Part shown: positions 9,610 through 17,959 of the stretch, piece after piece | Layout of the letters: each line of letters begins with the position of its first letter | How positions within the stretch are numbered: position 1 is the stretch's first letter | From: CAYTLW01 sp964438735 | GTDB lineage: Bacteria > Myxococcota_A > UBA9042 | DNA length: 64,000 bases | Direction: 5' to 3' | Assembly: GCA_964438735.1 (NCBI GenBank) | Contig: CAYTLW010000002.1 | Span: 62,001-126,000, forward strand | Notes under the pieces: model-generated | Database searches by the model: none | The model's input: the letters and a program-made list of their open reading frames with translations, nothing else | Told to the model about the DNA's origin: nothing | Position numbers and translations under genes: made by a program

Positions 9610-10665
9610 TTGAGCGGCACGACGCCGCCGGTGGGCATGGCTGTCCTATCCGCCCCAGGTGACGAGGCCCTGCCGCCTGCTCGGTTGCGGCGGCGGGTGC
9701 TGTTGGAGGTGGTCGCTGCGACCGCCGTGATCGCATTGTGTATCGCTGGTGTCGGTGCGTTGGCGTCGATCTGGCCCGCCGTGGCCGGTTGGTCGGGTGC
9801 GCTGGTCGCCCTGGCCTTTCTGGGCCTGCCGATTCTAATCGCCGGAGTGCGCAGGTTGGTGGGCGACCCACTGGGCATCGGTCGGGCTCCCTTGATGCCG
9901 GCGGTGGGCCTGGGCCTGCTGGTCACCGCGGTGATCGCGCTGCCCTTCCTGCTCGGCTTTGACGTGGTCCAGGTGCAGGGACACGAGCGCACGCGCTGGG
10001 CAGGACCTGGACTCCGTTCTTACGGTCTCGAGCTGCAGCAACCGCCGGAGCGCTTTGACGGAGCCGTGGCGCTGGTCGAGCGCGGGGTCGGACTGGCGGT
10101 TCATAACGGTCTTGATGTGCCGATTCGCCTGAAGCCGAAGTGCAAAGCGGCCGACGTCGGCATCACCTGTCGAGCGCGCGACGTCGCCGCCGGAAGCGCC
10201 GACCTGTTGTCGCCCAGAGAGGCGCAACGAACCGTCGTTGTACGAGCAGACGGTGAACCCCTGGATGCGCCCCTGCTGGCTGGCCTCGAGGATCTGGACA
10301 ACGGAGAGATCGACCTGGAACGGGGTTGGAGCTGGTTGTTCTGGCTTTTACTGACCCAGTTGGTGGTGGTGGGCCTGCCAGAGGAGGCGTTCTTTCGAGG
10401 CTACGTGCTCGGTCGCCTGCTCGCTGCTTTCCCGGCTCGACGAATGGTCCTGGGCGCGCCTTTCGGCCTGGCCCACGTGTTATCCGCCGTGCTCTTCGCA
10501 GCGATTCACCTGGTCGCGACCCCTTCGGCACATCGCCTGCTGGTCTTCTTTCCGGGCTTGCTCTTCGCCTGGCTGGCCTCGCGGGCGAGAACGACCATCG
10601 CACCCACGGTGCACCACGCCCTGGCCAATACGATGCTGCAGCTTGCCGGGCGCTTCTACAGTTGA
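9610..10665 (+). CDS. CPBP-family intramembrane glutamic protease
   Basis: A membrane protein of about 340-351 aa. Three N-terminal membrane segments are followed by a soluble stretch of about 120 residues and then a four-helix CPBP domain with EEAFFR (the EExxxR motif, near residue 258), AAIHLV with the conserved His, and a final HHALANT segment. CPBP proteins include CAAX proteases and the proposed myxosortases that process MYXO-CTERM proteins; the layout with a large soluble insert is compatible with the latter. The start is ambiguous: TTG at 9610 directly after the previous stop, GTG at 9631 or ATG at 9637. It overlaps the convergent neighbour by 10 bp. Confidence 0.72.
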   Translation: MSGTTPPVGMAVLSAPGDEALPPARLRRRVLLEVVAATAVIALCIAGVGALASIWPAVAGWSGALVALAFLGLPILIAGVRRLVGDPLGIGRAPLMPAVGLGLLVTAVIALPFLLGFDVVQVQGHERTRWAGPGLRSYGLELQQPPERFDGAVALVERGVGLAVHNGLDVPIRLKPKCKAADVGITCRARDVAAGSADLLSPREAQRTVVVRADGEPLDAPLLAGLEDLDNGEIDLERGWSWLFWLLLTQLVVVGLPEEAFFRGYVLGRLLAAFPARRMVLGAPFGLAHVLSAVLFAAIHLVATPSAHRLLVFFPGLLFAWLASRARTTIAPTVHHALANTMLQLAGRFYS

Positions 10666-11600
10666 TGTTCGGTCACCGGTGGCAGGGTCTGGGACCATGC
10701 CCCGCGACGGTTCATCGGGCCCGCTCGACCCCGCGACCATACCCCTTGCATGGCAAACGCCTCGATCGCCGCGGCGCGGATGGCACCGGCCCGTTTCGGG
10801 GTCGAGGTCAAGGCAAGAAGGGCTTGACCGCCTACGGCCACGCCGACCCAGCCGGCGCCCGCATCCTGCGCCGCTTGTCGGGCGGAGCGCCACGTTTCGG
10901 TGAGCCCGTCCGGCCGCCCCACCGTGGTCAGGAGGTCCAGTCGCCCGCTGGCCAGGGCGCTGGTCGCCTGCTCGGAGGCACGCTCCCCATCGCCGATCGC
11001 CGGCACGCGGTCCGGATGGCTCATGTCGAGGCCCTCCGCCGGCAGCACAACCACCACCCGCAGGTCATCGAGCGCTTCGATCACGACCGGTGAAACCCCG
11101 TCGTCCAGCGTGGCGCCGCCGCCGAACGCTGCTGCGAGCGCGCCCGCCGTTGGGAATCCTGCCGGATTGTCCCCTGCCGGTTGGCCGCCTTGGGGCGCAG
11201 ACCAGCGCGTGAGCTCTTCCAGCGCCAGCGATCGACCGACCAGGCCGGCAGCGGCCAGCGCGCCCGCCACCGAGGCTGCGGCCACGTCGCCGAGCCCCAC
11301 ATCGCCGCCCAGTCCGATTTCGTGGCGCAGCCACAGCGCGCCGGCGTTGCCGCTGGCCAGCCAGGTGGCCAGTGCGACGCGGGCAGCCGGATTGACAGTC
11401 GGATCGCGGGGACCCTCGCTGGACGGCGGGATCACCTCCAGCTGGTGATCGGCGCCGGCCTCTCGCCGACCCGCCAGGAGTCGCTCGCCGATGCCCGGAA
11501 GGGCCAGGCGCAGGTGTGCGCCGTCAGCCAGCGCGACCGTCGCCACATAGGGTGCCGTGGCGGCGATCTCAAAGCGTGCATCGTCGATCATGGTGCGCAT
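10656..11600 (-). CDS. GHMP-kinase-superfamily protein, homoserine-kinase-like
   Basis: The 314-aa protein follows the GHMP layout: an N-terminal beta-rich part with GAHLRLALPGIGERL, a glycine-rich loop GLGGDVGLGDVAAASVAGAL at about 96-115, a GDNPAG...GALAAAFGGG segment that matches GHPDN...GG of ThrB, LRVVVVLPAEGL, and a C-terminal GHMP_C-like WVGVAVGGQALLALT. The loop departs from the usual PxxxGLGSSAA, having Asp-Val where two Ser are expected, so ATP binding may be altered. Homoserine kinase is the nearest family, but mevalonate-pathway kinases are also related. No other threonine gene is nearby. Starts at 11600 or 11591 are both possible. Confidence 0.5.
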   Translation of the reverse strand: MRTMIDDARFEIAATAPYVATVALADGAHLRLALPGIGERLLAGRREAGADHQLEVIPPSSEGPRDPTVNPAARVALATWLASGNAGALWLRHEIGLGGDVGLGDVAAASVAGALAAAGLVGRSLALEELTRWSAPQGGQPAGDNPAGFPTAGALAAAFGGGATLDDGVSPVVIEALDDLRVVVVLPAEGLDMSHPDRVPAIGDGERASEQATSALASGRLDLLTTVGRPDGLTETWRSARQAAQDAGAGWVGVAVGGQALLALTSTPKRAGAIRAAAIEAFAMQGVWSRGRAGPMNRRGAWSQTLPPVTEHQL

Positions 11601-11699
11601 GTCGACAGCTTATCACCGCGGCCGGAGGCGGGTCGATCACCACGCCATCGCCCGCGCTGGACGCTGGACCGGTCTGCGGGGATGGATTAGGGTTTGAGC

Positions 11700-13031
11700 A
11701 TGATCGACCGCCGGGCCGTGGCCACAGCCAACGCAGCGCGTGCCGACCTGGTCGACCGGATCGGCGCGGACCACGTCCTGGTAGGCGAGGCGGCTCGTCG
11801 AGTCGTCGGATTGCACGATGGCGACGGTCCGGTGGCGGTGGTCCGACCGCGGACCCCGCAACAAGTGATCATGATGCTCAAGGTGGGGCGTGCGAGACAC
11901 CTGCCGGTCCTCGTTCGCAGCGCCTTGCCCATGCTCTTGCCCGAAGAGAGCCATGGCGCTCTGGTCCTGGATGCGCGTGGCCTGGATCGCCCGCCCGCCA
12001 TCGACATCAGCCGCCGGGTGGTGACCACCGGCGCCGGGGTCGATGTAGCCGCGGTCGACCGGGCTGCACGACAGGCGCGGCTGTGCTTGCGCGGCGTTCC
12101 AGCATTGCGTTCAGGGGAGACTGTCGGCGCCTTGCTCGGCGCCGGTGAGCCCGGAGAACTGGGCCTGGGCGACGGCTCCCTGGCCTGCGATGTGGTCAGC
12201 GCGTTGGTGGTCGGCGGCGCAGGTCGCGTGACCCAGATTGGCGGTCCCACCTTGCTCGGCATGGCCTCCTGGCCCACCGCCGGAATCCCCGACCCCCTGC
12301 CCCTGTTGGTCGGCAGCGAAGGCCAGATGGCCGTGCTCTGCGAGGTCACACTGAGGCTGCATCGAGCGCCGCATGTGGCCTGGGCCGAGAGTTCCCTGCC
12401 CATCGGGCGCGACGCCCTGCTGCAGGCCTTGAGCGCTGCCAGGTTGGCCATCTCGCGTCGCCTGGTGGACACGGTCCTGCTGGATGAAGGCACGGACGAC
12501 AGCCGCCTGCATGTGCGCGCGGCCACCTGGCGCGGAGTCGATGATCTCGCTGCGGTGATGACCCAGGCGAGCCTCGTCTTTGGCCGGCATGACATCGAGG
12601 TGTTGGACTGGCGCGGCGAGAATCGACGCGTCCGGCTGGGTCACCAGGAGGGGGAATGGCCACGGGCGGAGAGTTTGCCGCCGGCGACGTTGGATCTTCG
12701 CATGAGCTGGGCTGACGCGGCCAAGGTGCTCGACGTCTCCGACGCCCTCTGCGCCGGCGCCGATGATCTTCAGGTGGCGCGCAGTTGGGCCATGGGCGCC
12801 GACCAGCTGCGTCTTCGTCATCTGTTGGGCCCGGGACGTCCCGACCGGCATCCGCTGGTGCTCGGCGTTCGCCACTTGATCGACGCCGGCGCCTTGCCCA
12901 TCGGGCTCGGTTCGCAGCTGCGCGACCCGGCGCGGGCGCGCATGGGCTCGGCCACCAAGGTTCTGCTGGCCGGTCTGCAGCGAGCTTGGGATCCCGACGG
13001 GGTCATCGGCCCCCGCAGCGGTCTCCTCTGA
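11700..13031 (+). CDS. FAD-binding oxidoreductase (FAD_binding_4 / glycolate-oxidase type)
   Basis: The 443-aa protein has an N-terminal FAD-binding domain of the PCMH/FAD_binding_4 type: VAVVRPRTPQQVIMMLKVGR, VTTGAGVDVAAVDRAARQA, then GELGLGDGSLACDVVSALVVGG and PLLVGSEGQMAVLCEVTLRL, which are typical strand and loop motifs of flavin-dependent alpha-hydroxy-acid oxidases. The C-terminal half is weakly conserved. The ATG at 11700 is preferred over TTG at 11694. The gene starts 99 bp from the divergent GHMP-like gene. The substrate cannot be read from the sequence; glycolate or D-lactate-like acids are family precedents. Confidence 0.72.
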   Translation: MIDRRAVATANAARADLVDRIGADHVLVGEAARRVVGLHDGDGPVAVVRPRTPQQVIMMLKVGRARHLPVLVRSALPMLLPEESHGALVLDARGLDRPPAIDISRRVVTTGAGVDVAAVDRAARQARLCLRGVPALRSGETVGALLGAGEPGELGLGDGSLACDVVSALVVGGAGRVTQIGGPTLLGMASWPTAGIPDPLPLLVGSEGQMAVLCEVTLRLHRAPHVAWAESSLPIGRDALLQALSAARLAISRRLVDTVLLDEGTDDSRLHVRAATWRGVDDLAAVMTQASLVFGRHDIEVLDWRGENRRVRLGHQEGEWPRAESLPPATLDLRMSWADAAKVLDVSDALCAGADDLQVARSWAMGADQLRLRHLLGPGRPDRHPLVLGVRHLIDAGALPIGLGSQLRDPARARMGSATKVLLAGLQRAWDPDGVIGPRSGLL

Positions 13032-13049
13032 ACACGGCGTAATCCACAG

Positions 13050-13514
13050 ATGGAGATTGCACTCGTCGCCCCGGAAATCCCCGGCAATACAGGCTCGGTC
13101 GGCCGGGTCTGCGTCGGAACGGGCAGTCCCCTGCACCTGGTGCGGCCGCTGGGATTCGACATCGACGATCGCGCCGTTCGGCGCGCCGGGCTGGACTACT
13201 GGCGGCAGATCGACCTGCGCGTACACGCCGATTCGCAGCGCTTCCTGGCCGCCATGTCAGATCGGCGCTTGCGCTGGTTCAGCGTGCACGGAGCCCACCG
13301 CTATGATCGCGTCGACTATGGCGCAGACGATGTCCTGGTCTTCGGGGGCGAAACCCGTGGCTTTGCGGACGAGATCCGCCAGCAATATGGCGACGAGATG
13401 ATCCACCTTCCGGTGTTGCCGTCGATCCGCAGCCTGAACCTCGCCACCGCCGTCACCGCGGTGCTCTACGAGGCCCTTCGCCAGCACGGTTTCGCGGCCC
13501 TGACCGGCGAGTAG
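13050..13514 (+). CDS. trmL: tRNA (cytidine(34)-2'-O)-methyltransferase
   Basis: A SPOUT-class methyltransferase that modifies the wobble base of certain leucine tRNAs. The 154-aa length is exact for the family. Signature segments are PEIPGNTGSVGRVC at the N-terminus, VFGGETRGFADEI in the middle, and LPSIRSLNLATAVTAVLYEALRQ (the trefoil-knot SAM site) at the C-terminus. It lies 18 bp after the FAD oxidoreductase gene. The assignment is secure at family level. Confidence 0.93.
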   Translation: MEIALVAPEIPGNTGSVGRVCVGTGSPLHLVRPLGFDIDDRAVRRAGLDYWRQIDLRVHADSQRFLAAMSDRRLRWFSVHGAHRYDRVDYGADDVLVFGGETRGFADEIRQQYGDEMIHLPVLPSIRSLNLATAVTAVLYEALRQHGFAALTGE

Positions 13515-13557
13515 CGCGCCAGCCTGTCAATACGGGGGACGGTGGGTCCAGTCGATC

Positions 13558-14175
13558 TCAGAAGTAGTAGCTGTAGCCGAGCCCGCCGCCATGGCCGCCG
13601 CCGAGTCGCATCAGCAAACCGCTGCCCGTGAACCCCTCACCCGTCGCCGAGGGGCCGTAGGTCGTGTCGCCATTGGTGAGACCGTTGTCGATCTGGTCGC
13701 TCCAGGCCAGGCTGGGCCCGAACGAAGCAACGATGCTCGAGTGATCGGAGAAGAAGTACTCCGCCTGCAGCGGCAGCTCGAGCAACGCCCCGATCCAGCT
13801 CTCTTCTTCGCCGGCGGGATCGCTGATCGTCCAGCCATAGCGGAACCATCCGCGCACGCCGAACGCCACGCTGAGCTTTGGCTGGTCGATGACCCGGAAG
13901 AGCACGCCCACGCCGCCCTGGGTCTCGCGCAGGTCGTCTGCTGGCCATTTTCGCGCCTGCCAATCGGCCCCGACCAGCATCTCGATGGCCAGGGAGGTCC
14001 GCCAGTACCGAAAGGCCAGGGTCGGCGGTCGGAGCAGGTCGGTGTCCAGGACATGCAGCACGCCGATACTGCCCTTGCCGGTCATGTCCCGAGCCTGGCT
14101 CGTCGCCGTCATACCCAGCACCAGCGCCAGCGCGACCAGCACCGCCGGGGCGGTCGCCCTTCGTCGGCTGGTCAT
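13558..14175 (-). CDS. exported beta-barrel-like protein
   Basis: The predicted 205-aa protein starts with a typical signal peptide (MTSRRR, hydrophobic core, cleavage near ATSQARD). The mature part alternates polar and hydrophobic residues in strand-length blocks and ends GLGYSYYF, an aromatic C-terminal residue as required for outer-membrane barrel insertion. Longer in-frame starts to 14256 exist but would place 27 residues in front of the signal peptide. It is convergent with trmL and divergent from a membrane-protein gene. No specific family is recognised; a small outer-membrane barrel is the best inference. Confidence 0.6.
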   Translation of the reverse strand: MTSRRRATAPAVLVALALVLGMTATSQARDMTGKGSIGVLHVLDTDLLRPPTLAFRYWRTSLAIEMLVGADWQARKWPADDLRETQGGVGVLFRVIDQPKLSVAFGVRGWFRYGWTISDPAGEEESWIGALLELPLQAEYFFSDHSSIVASFGPSLAWSDQIDNGLTNGDTTYGPSATGEGFTGSGLLMRLGGGHGGGLGYSYYF

Positions 14176-14203
14176 GTGCAGTCGATCCGCTACCATCGCG
14201 CTC

Positions 14204-14923
14204 ATGTTGCCGGCTCGCGCATGGTTGGACAAGGTGCATCGGGCCAGGACGGGCATCGCTTCTCGTTGGCGTCAACTGGCCTGGGGACTGGCCTTGTGGC
14301 TGGTCGTCATCGCGCTGCCATACCTGTGGCTGTATCCCGGCGAGAACCTGGCGCGGCCCATTTGCCTGGTCCTGGCTCTCTTACCCCCGCTGGGCATGGT
14401 CTTTGCGGCCGCGAGCGCCCAGACGCACCTGGTCCTGGGCATCGGGCTGGCCAGCCAGGTCCCCATCCTGGTCGCCTGTCCCGAGCTGGTCGGGCCCAGG
14501 ACCACCGGCGCCGTACAGGGCCTCGCCGTGGCCGTGCTGTTGCTGGGTTTCGCCGCCTCGTGTATCGATCAGACAACGGGCCCGAACTGGCGCGCCTCAC
14601 CGGGTCGACGGCTGCGCCACCTGCTGCGCTGGTCAGATTCCCTGGCCGGTCGACTCTTCGTGATCCTGGGACTCGTCTGGCTGGCCATGGCCTGGTACGT
14701 GCCCACGGCGGTGTCGGCCGAGCAGGTCGAGACCGTGCGCACGAGTCGGGTGGCCGCGGTCGCTTTGTGCTGGATGGCTGTGCGCACCGTGCCGATGGTC
14801 CCACCCGGTCCAGCGGGCCCTGCCGATTCTACGTCGACGGACCGCTGGCCATGGATGCTCCTGCTGCGGCGACTGACCTGGCTGTTGGCCCTGGTCGCCG
14901 CGCTGCTCTGGTGGCATGGTTGA
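14204..14923 (+). CDS. polytopic membrane protein, unknown
   Basis: A 239-aa protein with about six predicted membrane segments: LALWLVVIALPYLWLY, VLALLPPLGMVFAAA, LVLGIGLASQVPILV, VQGLAVAVLLLGFAA, LFVILGLVWLAMAWYV and, at the C-terminus, RLTWLLALVAALLWW. No family motif is evident. The chosen ATG is 28 bp from the divergent barrel gene; longer frames upstream run through that gene and are rejected. It precedes a small membrane protein and a parvulin lipoprotein on the same strand and may form an operon with them. Confidence 0.55.
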   Translation: MLPARAWLDKVHRARTGIASRWRQLAWGLALWLVVIALPYLWLYPGENLARPICLVLALLPPLGMVFAAASAQTHLVLGIGLASQVPILVACPELVGPRTTGAVQGLAVAVLLLGFAASCIDQTTGPNWRASPGRRLRHLLRWSDSLAGRLFVILGLVWLAMAWYVPTAVSAEQVETVRTSRVAAVALCWMAVRTVPMVPPGPAGPADSTSTDRWPWMLLLRRLTWLLALVAALLWWHG

Positions 14924-14954
14924 GCGCCGCAATTTCGCGGCATGGAGGCTCTGA

Positions 14955-15182
14955 GTGAACGGTCTGAAGTTCGCCGGCGCCGCCTGTGCGCTGCTCTCCA
15001 TCGCGCCGCTCTGGTATGGACTCTCGGCCATCGCGAGAGCGGACTATTTTGGCGCCCTTCTGGCGCTGATCTTCACCTGGGTGGTAGCTCGCACAGGCAT
15101 CGAGTTGGCCGCCATGGGCGGTCGCGGTGCCCACGGTGAACCGCTTGGCAGCTTGTCCGTCGACGAGGATTCGGGACCATGA
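14955..15182 (+). CDS. small membrane protein, unknown
   Basis: A 75-aa protein with two hydrophobic segments (about residues 5-25 and 31-48) and a polar C-terminus. It begins with GTG preceded by GGAGG at good spacing. Its stop TGA overlaps the ATG of the next gene (ATGA), which is the main reason to believe it is translated. No family is recognised. It could be an accessory to the parvulin lipoprotein with which it is coupled. Confidence 0.55.
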   Translation: MNGLKFAGAACALLSIAPLWYGLSAIARADYFGALLALIFTWVVARTGIELAAMGGRGAHGEPLGSLSVDEDSGP

Positions 15183-16246
15183 AGGGCGCACGCAAACACC
15201 TCTCGAGCCGGATCTGGCGCTGCGGCGCAGCGGTGATCCTGGTGGCCTGTTCGCTGGCCGGCTGCGGCGATGCGGCCGATGAGCGCAGCGCCGCGGGAGA
15301 TGGTGGGATCGCCGGCGCCGGACTGACCCTGCCGGCAGGTCCGGTCGCCGACCGACCCTGGGCCCGTCAATCCTGCACGCCGGGCAATCTGGAGGCCGGC
15401 GTTCTGGCGTGCGTACATGGCGCGGCCATCACCCGCGCTGATTACGAACGCGCGCGCGCCAACCTCCCGCCCTCCGTGGCCCCAGCCCGGGTCGTCGACT
15501 CGTTGATCGCCGCCGAGCTGCTCGCAGGCAAGGCGCGGGCGGCGGGGTTGTGGTCGTCCTGGCTGCTGGGCCCTTACAAACGCGCCCTGGCACAGGCGTG
15601 GTTGCAGGACGTCTTCGAGGCCGCGCATCCAGCGGCCAAGGTGGCCAAGGCCGACATCGACCATGCCTTCCGCAACGCCACCATTCGCGTGCGCTACAAA
15701 CGTCAGCGATCCTTCTTCGTCACCGATGCCCAGTTGCTCTGCTGTAGCGGTGACTGGAAGCAGTGCGAGCGGCGCGAAGATGTGCACGCCTGCATCAAGA
15801 AGAACAAGCCTGCGGCCATCGCCCTGCACCAGGCATTGGCCGCCGACCCGCCGGCCACGGCAGCGGAGATGCAGGCCAGAACGGTGGTCCTCGCCCAGCG
15901 CTTTCCCGGCGTCGCCGTGGCCGAGGTGCAGTTTTACTACGACACCTCCAAGTCCTACGACGAGCAGGAGGGCTACGACCTGATGGTCCAGCCCTATGCC
16001 GAAGCCGTGATCAAGCTGTCACAAGGCCAGATCAGTGAGCCCATCCTGACGCCATTTGGCTGGCACATCGCTCGGGTCGACCGCATCATGCCGCCTCTGG
16101 ACGGCAAACCCACCGATCCCGAGGTGCGCGACGACATCGCGCGCAACATCCTGCCCATGGTCCGGCGAAGGGACCTGCAGAAGACCATCTTCGACACCAT
16201 GAAGAGGCTGGGCGTGAAGATCCACTTCGACCGGCTGACGAGGTAA
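15179..16246 (+). CDS. parvulin-type peptidyl-prolyl isomerase lipoprotein
   Basis: A 355-aa lipoprotein (signal segment ending LVACSLAGC). Residues about 75-150 form a SurA-like helical N-terminal region (GAAITRADYERARANLPP...). A rotamase domain follows, recognisable by LSQGQISEPILTPFGWHIARVDRI near residues 280-302. Two adjacent Cys (LLCCSGDWKQC) occur in an insert inside the rotamase region and are unusual. Such proteins assist folding of outer-membrane or exported proteins in the periplasm. Coupled to the upstream small membrane protein by a 4-bp overlap, and 3 bp from the methylase gene downstream. Confidence 0.82.
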   Translation: MKGARKHLSSRIWRCGAAVILVACSLAGCGDAADERSAAGDGGIAGAGLTLPAGPVADRPWARQSCTPGNLEAGVLACVHGAAITRADYERARANLPPSVAPARVVDSLIAAELLAGKARAAGLWSSWLLGPYKRALAQAWLQDVFEAAHPAAKVAKADIDHAFRNATIRVRYKRQRSFFVTDAQLLCCSGDWKQCERREDVHACIKKNKPAAIALHQALAADPPATAAEMQARTVVLAQRFPGVAVAEVQFYYDTSKSYDEQEGYDLMVQPYAEAVIKLSQGQISEPILTPFGWHIARVDRIMPPLDGKPTDPEVRDDIARNILPMVRRRDLQKTIFDTMKRLGVKIHFDRLTR

Positions 16247-16249
16247 TTC

Positions 16250-17125
16250 GTGGCGGCCGCCGAGGTCGGCGAAGACGCCCCGATTCCCCACTTGCTCCCC
16301 TACCAGGGCAGCAAGCGCAAGCTGGCAGCTCGCATCCTGGCGGCTGTGGATGGCGTGTCTTTCGAGCGGCTGATCGAACCCTTTGCCGGTTCCGCTGCGG
16401 TGACATTGGCGGCGGCCGTGCGCCGGCCCGGCGACGCGTTCATCATCGGCGATTCCTTGCTGCCGCTGGCCGAATTATGGCGACTGGTGCTCAGCCGGCC
16501 ACAGGTGCTCGCTGATGACTACGCCCGGCTGTGGCACGAGCAGTCGGTTGACCCCCGGGCGCATTATTTGGAGGTGCGTGCCCACTTCAATCGAGATCCA
16601 CAACCGGCGACCCTGCTCTACCTGCTGGCTCGCTGTGTGAAGGCGGCGCCGCGCTTCAACGAAGCCGGAGCGTTCAACCAGGCGGCCGATCATCGCCGCC
16701 GGGGTGTGCATCCGGACCGTATGCGTCGCCAGATCCATGATGTAGCGGCCCTTCTCGGCGATCGATGTGAGGTGCATGGCGGCGACTACGGCCTGCTGCT
16801 GGCCCAGGCCCGACCCGCCGACCTGGTCTACCTGGATCCGCCCTGGGCCGGCACCACCACCGGCCGGGACAAGCGCTACCACCGCGGCCTGGCCACCGAC
16901 GATCTGGTCGCCTCGCTGCACGACCTGAATCGCCGGCAGGTCCGCTTCCTGCTCAGCTACGATGGCCGCAGTGGCAGTCGCAGCTATGGCGCTCCGCTGC
17001 CCGCCGAATTGGGCTTGAAACGCCTGGAGATCGCCGCTGGCAGATCGAGCCAGGCGACCCTGCTGGGTCGCGACAACGAGACCGTCGAGTCCCTCTATCT
17101 CTCACCGGGGTTGTGGACCGCTTGA
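16250..17125 (+). CDS. DNA adenine methylase (D12 class)
   Basis: An N6-adenine DNA methyltransferase of 291 aa. Motif X is PYQGSKRKLAARIL near the N-terminus, motif I (SAM binding) is EPFAGSAAVT at about residues 45-54, and motif IV is LVYLDPPWAGTT near 198. The DPPW form is an allowed variant of DPPY. The start is GTG with GAGG 7 bp upstream. No restriction endonuclease gene is adjacent, so it is a solitary methylase in this window. The target site cannot be deduced. It converges on lexA with only 15 bp between. Confidence 0.83.
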   Translation: MAAAEVGEDAPIPHLLPYQGSKRKLAARILAAVDGVSFERLIEPFAGSAAVTLAAAVRRPGDAFIIGDSLLPLAELWRLVLSRPQVLADDYARLWHEQSVDPRAHYLEVRAHFNRDPQPATLLYLLARCVKAAPRFNEAGAFNQAADHRRRGVHPDRMRRQIHDVAALLGDRCEVHGGDYGLLLAQARPADLVYLDPPWAGTTTGRDKRYHRGLATDDLVASLHDLNRRQVRFLLSYDGRSGSRSYGAPLPAELGLKRLEIAAGRSSQATLLGRDNETVESLYLSPGLWTA

Positions 17126-17140
17126 AGGGCTTGTGGGCGT

Positions 17141-17809
17141 TCAGTGAACGCGGCGCCAGACGCCGACCACCTGTCCCAGCACCTGGCAATCGGCGGCGTC
17201 CTGGCGATCGATCAGGATCGGCGCCATCTCCGCATTCTCTGCCTGCAGGCGGATCCGATCGCCCTCGTGGTAGAAGCGCTTCACCGTCGCTTCGCCATCG
17301 ATCATGACCACCGCGATGCGACCGTTATCGGCCGTCTGGCGTCGGCGCACGAAGACCATGTCCCCGGGCAGGATGCCGGCGTCGATCATCGACCGACCCT
17401 TGACCCGCAAGCCGAAGACGTCTTCGCCACTGCCGCCGATCATGGTCGGATCCACGGCGATCGTCTGTTCGATCTGTTCCACCGCCAGCAGCGGCGCTCC
17501 CGCGGCCACGCTGCCCAGCACCGGCACGTCCACGGTCGCCCGACCACGATCCCGCGACGGTCCGGAGCGACCGCCTCCGCCGCCTGGTCGCTTGACGATA
17601 GACAGGCCCCGAGACTGCTGCCCGCTGCGCGCCAGCCAGCCCTTGCGCTCGAGCGCCCTGAGGTGGTCGCTGACGCCGTTAGTGCTTCGAATCTTGAAGA
17701 AATCTCCGATCTCTCGAATGCTCGGCGGGAAGCCGTGCTCATCTTGATATGAAACCACGTAGTCGAGGATGTTACGCTGGCGCGCGGTGAGGCCGTCGTT
17801 GCTGGGCAT
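17141..17809 (-). CDS. lexA: SOS response repressor LexA
   Basis: Transcriptional repressor that self-cleaves on RecA filaments. The 222-aa protein has the N-terminal winged-helix domain (PSIREIGDFFKIRSTNGVSDHL), a Gly-rich hinge at about 75-90, the cleavage site Ala103-Gly104 in GSVAAGAPL, and the catalytic dyad Ser140 (VKGRSMI) and Lys177 (EATVKRF). GGAGG precedes the ATG. Upstream, two GAACN4GTTC boxes in inverted orientation fit autoregulation. It converges with the methylase gene. Confidence 0.96.
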   Translation of the reverse strand: MPSNDGLTARQRNILDYVVSYQDEHGFPPSIREIGDFFKIRSTNGVSDHLRALERKGWLARSGQQSRGLSIVKRPGGGGGRSGPSRDRGRATVDVPVLGSVAAGAPLLAVEQIEQTIAVDPTMIGGSGEDVFGLRVKGRSMIDAGILPGDMVFVRRRQTADNGRIAVVMIDGEATVKRFYHEGDRIRLQAENAEMAPILIDRQDAADCQVLGQVVGVWRRVH

Positions 17810-17893
17810 GAAGCGCCTCCTTGGAGACCATCTGAAGCGATTGTCGCGTCGAACACAGCCTCCGCCGATCGTGATCCAGTGGACCAGTGGGGA

Positions 17894-17931
17894 GAACAGA
17901 TGTTCAGGTGCAAGGTACTGAACATCTGTTC
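17894..17931. promoter_or_regulatory. paired LexA-type operator
   Basis: A 14-bp arm GAACAGATGTTCAG (17894-17907) and its exact reverse complement CTGAACATCTGTTC (17918-17931) surround a 10-bp spacer. Each arm contains a GAACN4GTTC palindrome of the Gram-positive SOS-box kind; read outward, the arm resembles the Myxococcus LexA box that ends GTTCAG. Box centres are 26 bp apart. It lies 84 bp upstream of lexA and 28 bp upstream of the divergent lipoprotein start, so it could control both. Confidence 0.75.
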
Positions 17932-17959
17932 AAATAGCAAGCGAATCGCCGCTCTTTCC

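Noticed and set aside
13591..14958. A 455-codon plus-strand frame covering the barrel gene
   Set aside because: Runs antisense to the signal-peptide-bearing barrel gene and out of frame with the membrane gene; no motif.
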